From Opisthocomus hoazin (lineage: Eukaryota; Chordata; Aves; Opisthocomiformes; Opisthocomidae): a stretch of DNA of 64,000 bases. Location: the NCBI RefSeq assembly GCF_030867145.1, contig NC_134414.1, forward strand, positions 133,126,465 to 133,190,464, in the 5' to 3' direction. Both the position numbers and the translations under genes were made by a program. The notes under the pieces were generated by a model, which was not told the DNA's origin, searched no databases, and saw only the letters and a program-made list of their open reading frames with translations. Each line of letters opens with the position of its first letter. Position 1 is the stretch's first letter. Positions 46,801 to 61,800 of this stretch are shown piece by piece.

Positions 46801-49800
46801 AGGGAGCTCTCTTCCTTGCTGTTGAGTGAGTTGTTAGCTCTGCGTTCAGCCAAGTGCCCAAGGGGATCAAGCGTGCAGGAGGCTGGGCCTTCAGTGGGAG
46901 AGGTGGGTGCAGCAGAGACACCAGTCTCTGCTCCTGTGGCTCCGAAACCCTGTGTGTGTTGTGATAGCTTCTAGGGACCCGGTCCTGCAGCTGGGGGTGG
47001 CTGGGTGGTGCCAAGCAGCAAAGAGGGGTTCTGCAGCTCCTCACTTCTGTTGTGGCTCGTCATCTGTATGGGGTGAAGCTCCTATGCAATGTTTTCCTCT
47101 GTAGTTGTCCTCGCTTCCAGAACAGCCCTATCAGAGCCTGGCTTCATGTAGTTGCTTGCAGAAATACAGCGGATGGGTCCTAGGTTAGGCAGATGGAAAG
47201 GGACAGACAGCACAAAGAAAGCAGAGGAGATGTGTGCCTGCTGTTCCCCTTCCAGAGCAGGCAGAGAGGGCTGATGGGCATGCAAAGCCCCATATCCCTT
47301 GCCTCGAAGTGTCTGCCCCATGCCTATGAAGAACTGAGCTCTGGGCAGCTGGTGGAGAAGTGGGTGGTAACGTGCTTGTTTTGGGAGCTTGGGTGTGTGT
47401 GAAGCATACCCCAATCTTCCCCTCATCTCCCCAAGCCCAGGCTGAGGGAGGTCTCTTAGCAAGGGCTTGACTTACAAACAGACAATGTCCAAGTCTTGTG
47501 TGAGAGTAAATTTGGGTCCAGGATGAGTTCCCAGGTGTAGATGTACTCTGTCTTTAAGACTGGTGCATGGGCTGTAGCCTTCAGTGATGCAGAGAGGAGG
47601 AGCACTGGGCATTGAGTGCTCCCTTCCAAGCTGATGTTTCCCTGGTGATGGCACTTTCCTCTGCTATCCCCTTTGGGATTTCTGTGAACTTGAAATGACC
47701 TGTGCTACTGCAGTCTGCCTCCCAAAATCCATTTAGATGATTGGTGATTTTAGATTGGAGCTGGGCAGCTCTACACCCTGCTGCACCTCGTTAGTTTTGT
47801 TTTGACCACTTGCTGCAGCATTTGTGTGCATGTTCTGCAAGGCTAGTGTGTTTCAGCCTATTTTCCAAGTTGGCATGGGAGCAGAGGCTGGCAGAACGCT
47901 AGCTAGCTCTGCTGGAAGGTGTCCAGCACCAGCTCTGAACAAGTGGGTTGGGAGCCGTGGAGGCAACCTGAGTGTTGGCCAGGGATTTGCATGGGATGGA
48001 ACAGGCTGCAGGCAGCTAGAGGAGGGGGTGTGTGTCTTCTGACTCTACATTAGCTTCATGCCTCAGTCAGTTTTATTTCTGAAATGGAGCATATGTTTTG
48101 CTCCTCGCTATACATGTCAAACTCGAGGTTTTATATCCAAATCAGAGTTGTTACGAAAGTACATTGGCTTCACCGTTTAAAACTGCTTTGGAACGGTTAT
48201 TTGCAGAGAGAAAGTACTGAATAATACAAAGCAGTTGCTTCAGAATAAGCAGGGGATGTTCTCAATCCAAACTATTTTTTTTTCAGGGAAAAGTCTATAG
48301 TATTACTAATGACAAGAGTCTTTCTTATCATTGATAAGAAGGTTATCAGCTTTTTTCCCCTACGGACATTGTTGGAGTAGCTTCAGCTGAATGCTGTTTC
48401 AATGAAATGTAATGGCTTGTGAAATTGAGCTAATTCCGATAGGATCTTGGAGGAGAAAGCTGGGAGAGGTCTTCCATGTTCTAAACTGAAATACTTTGTT
48501 ACAAAATTCTTCCACATCTTTTCTACTGTTTTTTTCTAAACAATATTAAAAAATCCATGTCTGTAATTGATTGTGCAACATAAAGTTCTCCGAAGAAATA
48601 CTTTTACATCTTTTGTCTTAAACATTAAATCAGTTTGATTTTTTCTGTTTGGGAAACATTAAATCAGTTTGTTTTTTTTTCTGTTTGGGAAGGAAGCCAA
48701 ATTTTAAAACTCTTCACAAAAATGGTACTTTTGTTCTATTTCTAATTATATAACCTGATATTAGCAGCATAGTTCCCAGTATTTCAAATGCTAAATTTCT
48801 TGTCTGTCAGAATTGTAATTGTGACAGCTTTGGTTGTGGATTTTGTAGGCTGTTTTCCAAGCCGTGCTCTGACATTATTTGATATTTGTACTTACATAGT
48901 CAAAGCTCAGGTACGAGACTTGCTTTCCTGCTTTCAGAAGGACAAAGGTGGTTGGTGAGCTACAGGACATGACCAGGGCTTTGTGAGCAGGACTCCAGTC
49001 CAGACAAGTTCGTGTCACACTGTGGGGTAAACAGTTGTGATACAGGTCTCCCCGGTCAGTAGTCAACCAGAACTGCTTTTCAGAAAAGCTGAGTCCTATC
49101 ATGTGTCAGGTCAATGATAGCTTCATGAGACTGTCCACAGTGGAGCTGGTGAGGGCTGGACTACTGTTGAGGTGCTGTAGGACACGGAGTTTTTGATGTA
49201 CTAGACCCAGCCTTTGAAATAAATAGGAGCAGCTTCTGTTTCTGAAGTACCTAATTCAGTCAGTTTCGTGACACTGGGTGTCAAATACTTTGTATGTGGG
49301 CATCCAATATTTCAGAAGCTCTCCATAATGAAATAGTTCTGAGAGTTTCTTCCTACACAGATTTTTTGGAAGCTACTGGTGTTAGTGCTAAATAATAGTC
49401 TGTCTAACATTTTTAGTGTGTCTGCTTATGCATCTGTGAGAACTAATTAATAGTAACACTCATTTTGGGGGGACTAGGGACCCATTCTTTAGACATGTTT
49501 ATGTGATCTTGTAGGATTAAAAAAAAAAAACCCACAAAACCCCCAAACAAATAACCCCCTAGAAAATAAAGTAGCTTGAGTATTTGCTCATGACCTGTGT
49601 TTTAATATCCCTTCCTTGAAATTTTACATGGTGTATTTCCAACAGAAGACATAGTTGCAGCAAAATGGATGCTGCTTTGTCTGTACACAGATGCCAGTGA
49701 AGGAGAACTGCCATTAGTTTGTTTTCTGCTCGGTCACTAAGAAGTGTTAAAATCTGTTTCGCCTTCAGCCTCTGCAAGTAAGAGGGTGGTTGGGCCAAAG

Positions 49801-52800
49801 AAGGGGACGTAATGACCTTAGTGCACAGCCGTGTGCCTGCCAGTGGCCCACTGGAAGTGTCCTGTGCTTATGAGACTCTTCAGAGAAGTTAAGGGTGAAT
49901 GACGAAGAGCATGTAATGAATGTAAGTGAAATAGTCCTGGCTCTTTAAACTCTTCCTCCCCCCCGCCCCCACTGTGGCTGTGAGCTTGTTTCCATTTTCT
50001 TGAGAGCATGGGAACTTTTGGAAATCAGGCTCCTAGGGAATACAGTGGCCAAGTCAACCCTGGCAACAGTTGCTTGTTTATCTTTTTGTTGTTGTTGGTT
50101 GACATGCGTCATATGACCTATGAATTAAATACAACTGTGTAAATAATCAGGTGTGACCAAATAGCTCCTTATTTAGAAGAACAAGTGGACACTCTGTACG
50201 CATCCAGTCCCAAAGTGCACAGTGTACTGTATACAGTACAGTTAAGTCACCTTGAGTAAGGTGGTGTTGCTCTTCAGGTCCTGTGAGTGGTTCTTTCTTT
50301 GTGTTTTATGTGCTTCAAGAGAAAGAAAGAACAGTAAGTTACTGCTAGTAAAGCTTATGAGTACTCAATAACTGAAAGTTATTTCTAACCCAAAATTTGT
50401 CTGTGATTATGTCAAAGAATGGTTAGTGAAAGTAGAGCACGGTAACAGAGTGGATACAGACTGTTTGCTTGTGTTGGGGCTAAACAGAGAGTGTCTGGCA
50501 CTTTCAAAATACATCCTGGTGCTTGTTTTCAGAAGTGGAGAACTATGCCCTAGAACTGTGAAAAGGTAAGGGAGACTGGCAGTCAGGCGGACGTGAGCTT
50601 CCACGGTGATTCTGTGCATGAAAGCAAATGTGAGTCGCATTTATGTGTGTTTGCAGTGACTCCTACAATACTATGTCTAGCTCTCAAGAAGCACATTGAA
50701 AATAGGAGGGAATTCAGAAGAGCTGTGAGAATGAGTCTGAAAAAAATATTTTTGCTAATAGACTTGAGAAGCTTAATCCCTGCCCCAGAAGAGATATGGG
50801 GTAACTTGCTCGCAATCCAAAAATAATTCACAAAGTGGAGATGAGATTAACCATCAGACCACTAGAATTATCCATAGCTAGGATGGATTTTTCAATCATG
50901 GGTGACTTAATTTAAGAAGGCAAAATATATAGATTTTTTTTATTTTTCCTTTCTCAAAGGGAAATTTGGTCATTGCAGCTCTGGTTTTAAAGCGGGAACT
51001 AAATTGCGAGATAGCAGTGGCTTGTGCATTACAGATTAGATTGGATGGTCATAATGAACTTTTCTGGACTGAAGAAATGGCTGCTGTGGGGTCAACATTT
51101 CTCTGATGGAAAGGCTTGTCAAACTTGGCACATCTTACAGCTAGCCTCAGCAGTGAGACCATCATCTCAGTGCGCCATGGGAATTGTTCTCGTGTTTCTA
51201 GATAAATCCGCCTGAATCTCTTTTGGAGTTTGTGAAGTCTTATGTTTGTCTGCCTTACACTGCTGAATGAGGCATTTGTTCGGGACTGTTAACTCTCTCC
51301 TAGCCTAGTGAGGCTTTAGACTGACTGAAAGTGGGATGTTGTTTGGTTTTTGTTTGTTTTGTTTCTGTTGGGTTTTTTTATTTCTCTCTTACCAGAGAAG
51401 TTTCAAGAATACTTGTAGTCTTTTTTTTTTTTTTTTTTTTTTAACAAAACCAAACTCCTCTCTGTGTTGTTCTTCTGGAGGCTGTTGTATGTTTCTTTCT
51501 CCTGATGCTAAGCAGGATTTTAGATGAATTTGAAGAGGTGGGAAAACAGTATGTTCTGCAGTAGAAATGCAACAATTCTTGCCAGGATATTTAATGTTTA
51601 TTTCAATGTGCTAGTGGAGGATTAAAAAGTACGTTCATCCTAACCCTAGTAGTCTCTCCAAATTTGGTTTTGACCATGTCTAGAAACTTCATAGGGAAGC
51701 ACAGGTCAAGCTCTGCTGTCTTTGGGGAACAGCACATCAGGTGGTCTTGAAGTTAGATGCAGAGATAGTGGTGTGGATTTGCTTGCTTGTAGACAGAGGA
51801 GCAAAGCTGTAAGTCTCATTGGCCATGTTTTGTTGGTTAAGTGAGGCTTCTGAACACAAAAGGGGAGTAGGTTGGGCAGCTTGCCTACAGGCTCGTTTGA
51901 TTCTGGGACCCCAAGCACTTGGTGGTAATTGATACCAAGACTGAAGTTCGGTGGGAGGCATGTGTGCATCTCCTAAAATGAAGTGACATCAGAGTTGTAT
52001 TTTGCTAGTGGTGTGGTCAAGTCACCCGTTTTCTCAGCTCTTTGTGTTCATAGCTGTATGTTAAAACTATAGAATACAAATTGTCTGGTAATGTGGGCTT
52101 TGTGGTGTCTTACAACAAGGGGAAAACACTAACAAAGCAAATGCAGAATTACAGCTGTCATTAGCAAATGTTAAAAAACGTACACACTGTTCTGCTGAGG
52201 TTGATTTGACTATTTGCATGCTTAGTGGTATGTGCAATCAAATAATTTCTTAATGATTAGCATTTTTGCTGTACTCTTGGGAGAAGGTATAGGTTAATTT
52301 TCCTCCATGGTTTGCTAAATGGATCAAATTATTTGCATTGTCCACACTTTGAAGATGTAGATGTGAAGGGAAGCTGTTTTTTAACAGGCTTCTATCATAT
52401 AAATAACTTGACTTAGTCCTATTTAACTTTTTTTTCTGGGACGTGACTTTATATAGTTGGACTCAGGTCCATTTCTAAACAAGGTATAAGAGTCACTTGG
52501 TTCTGTGTCTTCAAGTAGTATCTGGTTCTTGCGTAACTGTCTTCTGTAAAACTTTCTGGATAATGCTGAAGAGGATTTTCTGCTTATGATTTACAGGTTC
52601 CTGGTATGTTTTGCAGCTTCAGATATAGAATGCTAATATGTTCTTGGCGGGACTTAATAATTTCCTTAGTGGTTAAATATAACATAACCATAAATACCTT
52701 AGATTATCCTCAGGCAAAAGGTTTTCCGGATGACTTATAATTAAACTTGTGTTAAAATTGGGTTGCTATTTTGACCTCTGAACTGTCATACTATAGCCTA

Positions 52801-55800
52801 ATTTGTATCTTCTTTTAATATTTGTTGGTAAGTTTTGTAACCCAGAGGTGGCAACCTGCCTCAAGTGCTACCACATATTGGATATTAAAATGGTGATTGA
52901 GAGATGCTGTATTCATAGAAATGGAAATGTCTTATTTTCTTCACTTTAAGGAAATTAATGGTGCCAATAGTGTTAAAATTGTCCTTGTTGTTTCCCAAGT
53001 CCGTTTAGTGATCTCTTAATCACCAAGCCACATACTGAGCACATAATAATTGGAGATCTAAGTGAGCTAGTTTTCATACAAGGTGAGGAAAAGGCAAGAT
53101 TAAAAAGCTTCAGTGTGCTTGCTTTTTTCCTGCTGATTAGATAACGGTTCAGACCTGGCTCTTCCTGAATGTCCTAAGAGCTCAGTAGAAATCTACAATT
53201 AACAAGAGGCTTTGTTATAGTCTATTTGTCACTTTAGACAAAGAACACTTTTAAATGCCAGCAAGGGTTTGTCAAACAGGCTATACTAGGTTTTATGCTC
53301 TAGAGAAATTCCATTTCTAAGTAAACTCAAGATACCTGGAGTTTGGATTCTTGGAGCTGTTAAACTGGCTGATTCGGGCACTAATATAAACGTGTCTGTG
53401 ACACTGTAATGTTTCTGTTCTCCTCTTCCTGATTCTTTTTGTCTTATAACCACAAAAATGCTTAAATTCAGTGTAGATCTTATCTGTGTGCAGCATATTT
53501 GAAAAAGTACTTCCCTCCTTAAAAGCATGGCTGCTTCAATCATGGCTTCATAACTCAGGGTTGAAGACTGTGAACTTTGTTTTTCCTCTCGTGGCAGAGT
53601 GGTTCTTTTTTTTACCGCTTGTATGCTAGTGCTGTCATCACAAGCTCAGACTTCAGTCAGCTGAGGTATAACAGTCTAAACTGTAGGGTCTCTGGAACGA
53701 GAAGTGGAAGCTTTACAGATCCAAGTTAGCTTTTTGTTCTGCTCAAAGAACTCCATTTTCTGAAAGTGGTGCAGTCACTGGATGCCTGTTTTGGATGAGT
53801 TAAAAGCGTGCATTTCAGGGCATGGTGTGGCAAGGCCAAGAAACCACAGCCTGTCTACTTTAGTAGATGACATGCTTTCCATGAACGTTACTTTCCTAAT
53901 CTCAGAAATAGCTGAAATAACTGGAAGCATACAGCCTAGAGGATGTCTAATATGTTGCCCTGTTAGTTGCACCTAAAGCTTTCATGCTTACTTTTCTCAG
54001 AAGGGGAGAGGTGGACATGTTTTCTGTCTGCCCCTCTCGCTGCCTTTTTGCGTTGCAATGCTCGGAATATCAGTGGACAGCAAATATGTACTCACTAGTG
54101 GTTGGACATGAAGACTTTCTTTTATTGGTGGTACTAGAAAGTAACATTGACATTGTTTTTTTTTTTTTAAAGCTGAACTGAGGGCAACTTTCCCCTCTCC
54201 TGAGTTACGTGCACTTAAACACCTGACCTTGAAGTAGCACTTAGCTGTTGTTGTGGCCAAAGAGTTTGATTCTCAAGTATAGGTAGATGACAGACCATCA
54301 TAGGATGTTTGTGTGTGTAGAGTGGTGTTTGTGGACCTTTTGAACTGCAAGAAGCAGGAATTTCTTCTGTAGAAAACAGCAAAATGTGAGAATCCTGATG
54401 AAGTGGGGCACTACTGGTACTGCTTTGTTAAAAGACTCTCAAGCTGAAGATTGTCTGTCATTGTTTTGGCAACAAGCACAGACATAATGAAACGGTAGAG
54501 ACCAACTAACATGCTGCAGGAGTGTGCAAAAACTGAGTGGCTTTTTAGTAAACGTGCTGCAAGGTGATACAGTCAAGAGTGGTTCTTTGCCTCCTTTCTT
54601 CTTTCTTCTCCCACCCTAACTACAAATAGCCACTGATCTTATGGTAGAGATGGGTTTAATGGTGAATGTCAAGTTTTAGAGTAACACAGATGCTTGAGGA
54701 GAGAATAGCAGCCACATGCTTAAGATCTTTGGAAAGGCTAAAAAAAAATAAATTGTAAAACAGTCTTTTATAGTATATTTATACCTGGTTTTGGTAACAC
54801 TTTAAGCTGACTTCTCCCTGTCTTACTATAGTTCAGCTGAGTTATACAGCATTTAGTTAGGACTGCCCCTAAAAGAAGTGGCCGACATCTGTTAAGAAGA
54901 AAACATGGCCTCTTACTGCAAAATGGAAAATAGGGCTTTTACAGCAGATTCATTTCTGGAGAACATGCTGCAGCTCTTTATTTGGGTGGAAGCGGGGACA
55001 TTTGTTTATAGGAATAAGGAGTTAAAGCCCATCAAGATTAATCTTCTTTTCTGTGAGTTTACCACCCAATTTGAATCTTAGATGAACTGTAGACAGTGAT
55101 CTCTTTAAGTATGGGGTGAAATATAGAACAGGTCAGGAAATCAGGAGATGATGATGGTGTCTGCTTTTTCTGTTTACTGGAGGAAACTTTGGCCTTTGTT
55201 CCTACAGGCCTAATTATAGCAACTGGCAAAAAAATCCGCTGCATTGTAGTATTCCCAAAATGGCACTTCAATCAGAAATTGGTGTTCTAGGTTGTGTCCT
55301 TGTGTTCAGCTAGTGGCCTGCATGAGGACTTGATCTGCACTGTCACCTGCTGTGTTGTGGCCTTGCTGCCTCTTCATTGAGTCTATACTACAAGATTTAG
55401 CCCTGAAAGGGGCTCTCCTGTCCTTGTGAGTGGGGTAGGTTGCCATCATACAACTGTAATGCCTTGTAATTTGCATCTGGCCTGATACAGGGAACAGTTT
55501 GGCCCATTCTATCCTAAATACTGGAAACACACTCTTACATAAGCAAGCATAAAGTTACAGTGATGATCACACTTAGATACCACCTATTATTTATTGCTCT
55601 TTTGATGTCCATTTATTCTTCAAGATAAAATTACACATCCAGTATGAAGACAGTTGATGGCTGAAAATAAATCTGTTTCCTTAACCTTTTACCATTCTTT
55701 GTTGCAGCTCTCAAGTTCCACTTACAAATATAGGAGTGAGGAATTCAAGAGGCAGTTTTCGCATCTGCCAGACTCTGAGAGACTCATAGTAGGTAAGATG

Positions 55801-58800
55801 TAATCACAGCAAAAGTGCTTGTCTTTTTGCTGATAACTCCAGATTGCAGCAGTGCCAAGGTGTGTTTTTATGTCAAAATCTAACTTCAGCTGATACCTTC
55901 CTATTCTCCTGTCTCTGAATTAGCATCAGATACCTTCAGGGGAAGTCAGGTCCGTACTCATCGCCTGTACTGTCTGCTTTGTGAAAAACAACAGATTCCT
56001 TTTGGGGGTTGAGAAGTGAAGGAGAGGATACAGAATCCTCCAGTTTGTCTAGATATGCGATGGGAGCCTGTTAATGTCTTTGTCTGCTGCTACTTTAGTG
56101 GGTTTTTAGACAAAACCCTACCTGACAGCAGTGAAGATGTGACTGTCTGACAGCTGTTAGCTGACCAGCTGGAAAGAAAGGTCACCATGCAGGGTTGGGG
56201 TGAGCACTGAGCACACAAACTCAACATACATGCATCAACGGGCTTGTGTGATGCAAGCTTGAGAAGAACAGGTAGAGTTAAATCCTGAGAGCACTGAATT
56301 TGTTTTATGTTCTTTCCAGCATTGACAACCAACTTGGTACCTCTTGCAGTGTCATGACAATTTATTTTCAATCCTGTGAGTGTTTGAGTCTTCTCCTTTA
56401 CTTTAAAGAGGGAACTAGTTATGGCCAAGTCAGATGCCATAGGTGTTGGGGAGGAGGGAGTTGATTCCATAGTTGTAATAGTTTGATACTTGGATACAAA
56501 GGTAAGGAGATGTTGCTTCAGTGACCCTGTTAAGTAGGTAGATCATCCTTAGCAGCAGTTTTTCCCTTGCTCCCTGGAACTAAGCCTAGACTCTTGACCT
56601 AGGCACCTTGATTAATGTGACTTCTGGGACTGAGTGACACAGTGGGTGCTTGTAGTTTGAAAAACTCTTTTCAGAGACAAATGCCAGCTATGTGGTACGA
56701 GGACATATAATTCAGTATTCAAGTGTGTAATTCTCATCAGCCATCATAGGACACTGCTGGAAAACACAAACCAATCTTCATTTTATCCTGACTTATAATG
56801 CTGTGCATTTGGATGGATTTGTCAATGTGGTATGTTGAGGGCAGATAAAAATGTTTTATGCCCCATGGTGGTCAGTGCAGTTGTAGTACTGCCCAGGCTA
56901 GTGCTGAGCCTAAAGTGTGTTACATGGTGCTGTGCAGTGCAATTGTGTTAGTTCTGGGTTGGCACATGCCTTGAGTGGAGGTTTTTCACAGCCCAGTATA
57001 CCAGGTTAGCTTCCCCATAGGCTGATGAGATGGGTGCAGGCATGCAAGTACAGCTCAGCTGGAAGTGCAGAAGTGAAGTGCATGGGATGGGAGGGGAGAG
57101 GAGAGGAGCAAGTGGCAGAAAATGTCAAACTGCTGCATAACTTCTTGGCACTGAAATGTTCCTTCTGAGCTCTGACTTCCTGTTTTGCTCCACCACAAGA
57201 TCCAAAGAAGGCAAACGTATAACCCTACCTCCTTTGCATGCAGTGATGTGCCTTATTGTCTCTTATTACTTGCCTTGCAGGTAGGCCTGCCTGCACTGCC
57301 TGAGCAGTGTGTAACAATGCAACACTGTCCAAGAATTGGGTGTTGTTTTTATACAAAAGTGGTGTTGTGACTGTTTAAAGTTAATCTCTCAGCTTATGCA
57401 ACCTTTGAGCAAGTGAATAGAGAGGCTGTCCATGTATGCTTGCAGCAAGCTGTGTTCCTTCCAGGTTAGTGGAAGAGAAAGTAGAGCTTTCACTTGCACA
57501 GAAAGTTAAATCCCTGTGTCCTTTTCCAGCCTCAGGAGGTGGCAGTTATCCTCTCAAATGCCTTCTGCATTTTTAAAGTACTTGATTTAAGTGAAGAAGT
57601 AAAGCAGAAAAGAATATTACTTCAAAGCATTGTTTTGACGTCTCTCGTTACACAGGATTGATGTAGAAAGCCATGGAGCAAACTGAAGCACATTTCCAAT
57701 GAACACACCGCCAAGGACTTGAAGAAAGATTTAATAATGGGTTAATCTCAACAATGTAGTGCCTGCTCCACCAGAAGCAAAGTCATTACTTTATAAACAT
57801 TTTTTTTACTCCATAAGAAGCAGTGCTCCTTTGGAAGGACTTTTTGCATCCTCCAAGCAAAGAGCTCTTCCTTTACTTGATGCAGGAAACTTATCACAGG
57901 CTTTACAGTGCTTAAAGAAGCAATTTCTTGCTGCTGTTCAAAAGAGCTATAACTGCTCGTGTTCTTAACTTAGCTGTTAAAAGCGGCTGTTCCACTGTAA
58001 TGACCACCACATATAAAGATTATATGAAATATAATTCTTTTCTTACAATGGAGGAGAAATGATGTGGACTTTCAAAATAGGAGTTTGAAGGTGTGCCACT
58101 AACTTTAGTTTGTCTGAAAATGTTGTTTACAAGCAGCGTCTTACGTTACTGAATCTGAAAACTTAGAAGGAGAAATGCTAATCTCTCCTGTCTGTTTTGA
58201 TATTCTCTTTTGTGTAGGTAGGTCATGGTGTTGCTCATCACTTGCCCAGTGCTCCAGTATTTATAGGTCTGAATCCCTCTGCATCCCCTAAACATAGAAG
58301 TCGGATGCAAACGTCTTGGTAATGCTTTCTTGAAGTCCTTAACCTCAAACTCCTGCTGCCTTCCCTCTCCCTGCTCTCCCAGCATTTTGGTATCTGTCTT
58401 TTCTTTAAACATACACTTACAACTTACTGGTTAAGTTTATGTAATTGTATTTGCAGTTATGTCTTTGAGGACTGATATACGTACCTCATGCTTGTTGCAA
58501 GAAATTTTACTTCCACTTGACTATTTAAGGGGAAAACCCAACAGAGTTTTAAAAATCATAAAAAAAGCTTCTGCAGATGCTTATTTACCTTGAAGTTAGG
58601 ATGGTGAGGGACTCCTGAACCTCTTGGTGCTTTTTCAAGATCTGTATTTATCTTATTGTATACAAAATCAAAATTCTGGCTCAGACAGTACCAGATACAA
58701 TGCTCTTCAAAATAACAGAACTCTTTGATATCTCTGAAGTTAAAATCGTTAACATCTTGCATGAATAATTGCATTCTGGGTATTTTCTATATATAAGGTA

Positions 58801-61800
58801 GCCTTTTTCAAGTTGGAACTTCCAAAAGAGGTTGGTCTGTCTTCATTGTCTAGCAGTAGTACTTCTGAAAATTCGTTTTGTTTTAATCTTCAGGCTCTGA
58901 AATGATGAAAGTTCTCTCCAAGAGGCTTTTAAAAATTACAACCACGTCCTCTGCTCTTGTTCTTAATTAGCAGGTGTCTGTTGATGGGTAACTGTGTTCT
59001 AGATGAAGTCTGTTTCTCAGTAGGGATGCTTCAGCCAGAGGCAGTATCATAAGAAAAATTACAGTCAGCTTCTGAAAATATCCCATGCCTGAAGAACTAG
59101 ATAGCTTCAGGTTGCCTTTTAGTGTCTCACTCTACCGGTAGTTTTAGCTAGTGATAGGATCTGTTTAGTAGAAAATTATTGTCTTACTACAACATATGAA
59201 CTACTGTTATGTAGGAATTGACAGTATAAGCCATTGTACTATAAAATGTTTGTGTATTTTGTTGTTTAGGTGCTTTGAAGTTTGACTTATACGTCTCCCA
59301 TGTACTCCTGCTCTTGCCTGATACCTCCTCTCTGAAAATACAGGATAATGCGCAGGGGGTCAATGTATGGAGTGCTGTCCTCACACAGACACTTCCATCA
59401 GCTTTAGCACTGGGATGTTCCCAGAACAATGATCTGGATGCAACCCAGTACAAGTCTGCCTTCACAGGCTTTTGAAGAGTGAAAGAAAAGTTCTTTTATT
59501 TTTATTGTAATACCCTTATTTTAAGTTAAAAGGTTTGGGTAAACTGAGCTGCAATAAGTAAATAAACTTTCTCTTGTTCTTTATATGTAGATTATGCCTG
59601 TGCGCTCCAGAAGGATATCCTGCTGCAAGGACGCTTGTATCTCTCTGAAAACTGGCTCTGTTTCCACAGCAACATTTTCCGATGGGAGACCACAGTAAGA
59701 CCTCTTAGCTCACTTGAATCCCACCTCTTCTTTGTCCTGGACTATCAGGGTATGAGAGCCCCTCAAACAAATCTTTTCCTGTCAATCTCTTACTAATAAC
59801 TTTACACTGAAAAGAAAGAGCCTGCATCCCTGAGTGGAAATGTGGGTCCGTTGCTCCGTAAAGTGAAGTAGTGTTGGAGATGTCCGAATGCTGAAGTAAG
59901 CCTGCTCAGTCAGCCATTCAGCATGGGAAGGAGTTCAGGACTTTTGCTAAAGTTGATCCTTTATATTTCTAGATGAGTTTGCCTCTCCTTACCAAGGAGA
60001 GTTGCTCTGTAAAGGGATGTAACGTGTAATGTTCTACTGCAAGACCAGGTGCATGATACAGTATGTGGTGTTGCCCTGTTCAAGAACTCTCCAGCATTGA
60101 ACCTTAACGTGGTTTAGTCTCACATGTAAGTATTGGCATCTAAGAATAGCTGAGGAGAGTGATGATTGCATTGGTGATTGAACATTTTTTTATTGTAGAC
60201 TTGAGACTGAAGAAAAAAACCGAAAAAAAACAAAACAAAAAAAAACCAAACCAAAACCAAAAAACACCACAAACCACCTGTGAAATGACAGCCTTGAATA
60301 CATAAACTACTCAAAGACTGATTTTTCAGCCAAACCAGCGTGCATCCTAGTAACCTGTTCCTGCCTGCCTAGCAGAGTGAGAGCTTAAGTGGTATCTTAA
60401 GGCAATGTGAACTCATCAGCTACAGTGCTAGAACCAAGCTTTGGGACCTCCTTAGCAGGCTGTGTTGATGCAGAGAGACAGTGAGTGGGGAGGACTTTCT
60501 GCACACTTAGGAAAAAGCAAGATCCAACTGTATGTTCTTCCTTTCTCTAAACTGAATGGCAGCACAGCCTTGTCTTCAAGGGAAGGGGGTAGGCTGAATT
60601 GAAATGGCTTGTTGCAGCCAGTCAGACCATGCCGTTCTAAACAGAAACATTTTAAGTACTAATATGCAAGGTAAACACACCCAAGCAGAAAGACTTCCTT
60701 GCAGTGTCTGAACCGCAAATAAATCTCTGAAAATGGACTAGATTTCAAAATTCTGTGATGTGACAGACAAGATAGTCTGTTATCTGCTCAATGTCCTGCC
60801 TTATGTATAGTGTACTGATTGGGGCTGGCTTTGAGGTCTGTGGTTTGTATGTGCTTGGGGGAATGCGCCCTTAATCCTGTGTTGCTGGAGCAGTGGAAGT
60901 AAAGAAGAAAGAATTACTTGCTTCCCTAGTCCTAGGAAGAAAGAAGAGGAAATTATAAGTCATCTTAACTTGCTTCTGCTCTGGAATGCTTGCTGTTGAG
61001 GCTAACAAATGAGGACAGTAGTTGCCTTTGTGATCTCAACCAAGTTGCATCGCAGGGTTTGGGATTAGTTTGAGTTCACCTTCCGTATTCTGTGACTTTA
61101 TACATTTTTGGTCTTAACAGTTATTTTTAACATGTTATTAAATCTATTTCTGCTTAGATTTCTATTGCCTTGAAGGATATCACTTTCATGACAAAGGAGA
61201 AGACTGCTCGGCTTATTCCAAATGCCATACAAATAGCAACAAAAGGAGAGAAGGTGAAAAACTGTATTAAAATATGTGGTTTTTTAAAAATGATAATGTC
61301 CAGGGCAGAGCACTTGTTTTTAAATTTGCATAAGTAACTTCCCTGTCAAGTCTTTGGACGTGGTTAGGATTAGAAGACAGACTTGGTGTTTTGATCCCTG
61401 TGCATATTGGCTTGATAATTCAGCTTTAGTTTGATTGAAGACTAGTGTTGATACAGTAACCAGAAAGTAGGGAAGTTTTTGTCCCGCTGATTCTCAAAGG
61501 AAAGCCATTTGAAAACTCCAAGTTCAGGGCATGAATTCAGAATGTGTGCCCTTGAGTTTGGTATTTTTTGCAGTCTCACTGGATTTAAAGTGCCCCTGGA
61601 AGAAAATGGCTGAAAACAAAAAGGGCTGCAATATCATGGGTTTCGAGTCACGGAGAAATCTACCCACCGAACATGCAATTTTATATTCTGGGAAGTGCAG
61701 TTATTGGATGTGTTTGGAAAAATGGAAATGTGTGATGCAGAATGTTCTTATGTGCAACACACTTTGTGATATTACTTCTGTCATTGCCTTGAAAATAATA

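Larger units (their letters stand above)
38694..55707 (+). other. GRAMD1C intron 2 (about 17 kb)
   Basis: The large intron ends in tctttgttgcag. It holds homopolymer tracts (G21 at 43869; T-rich at 45718-45770 and 51421-51442) and two small tandem duplications (42775-42830, 48621-48690). I recognised no CR1, RNA gene or nested coding gene. Short frames on both strands look like chance. Confidence 0.8.

Noticed and set aside
56090-56470. 126-codon minus frame in GRAMD1C intron 3
   Set aside because: No domain, splice or promoter context; probable chance.
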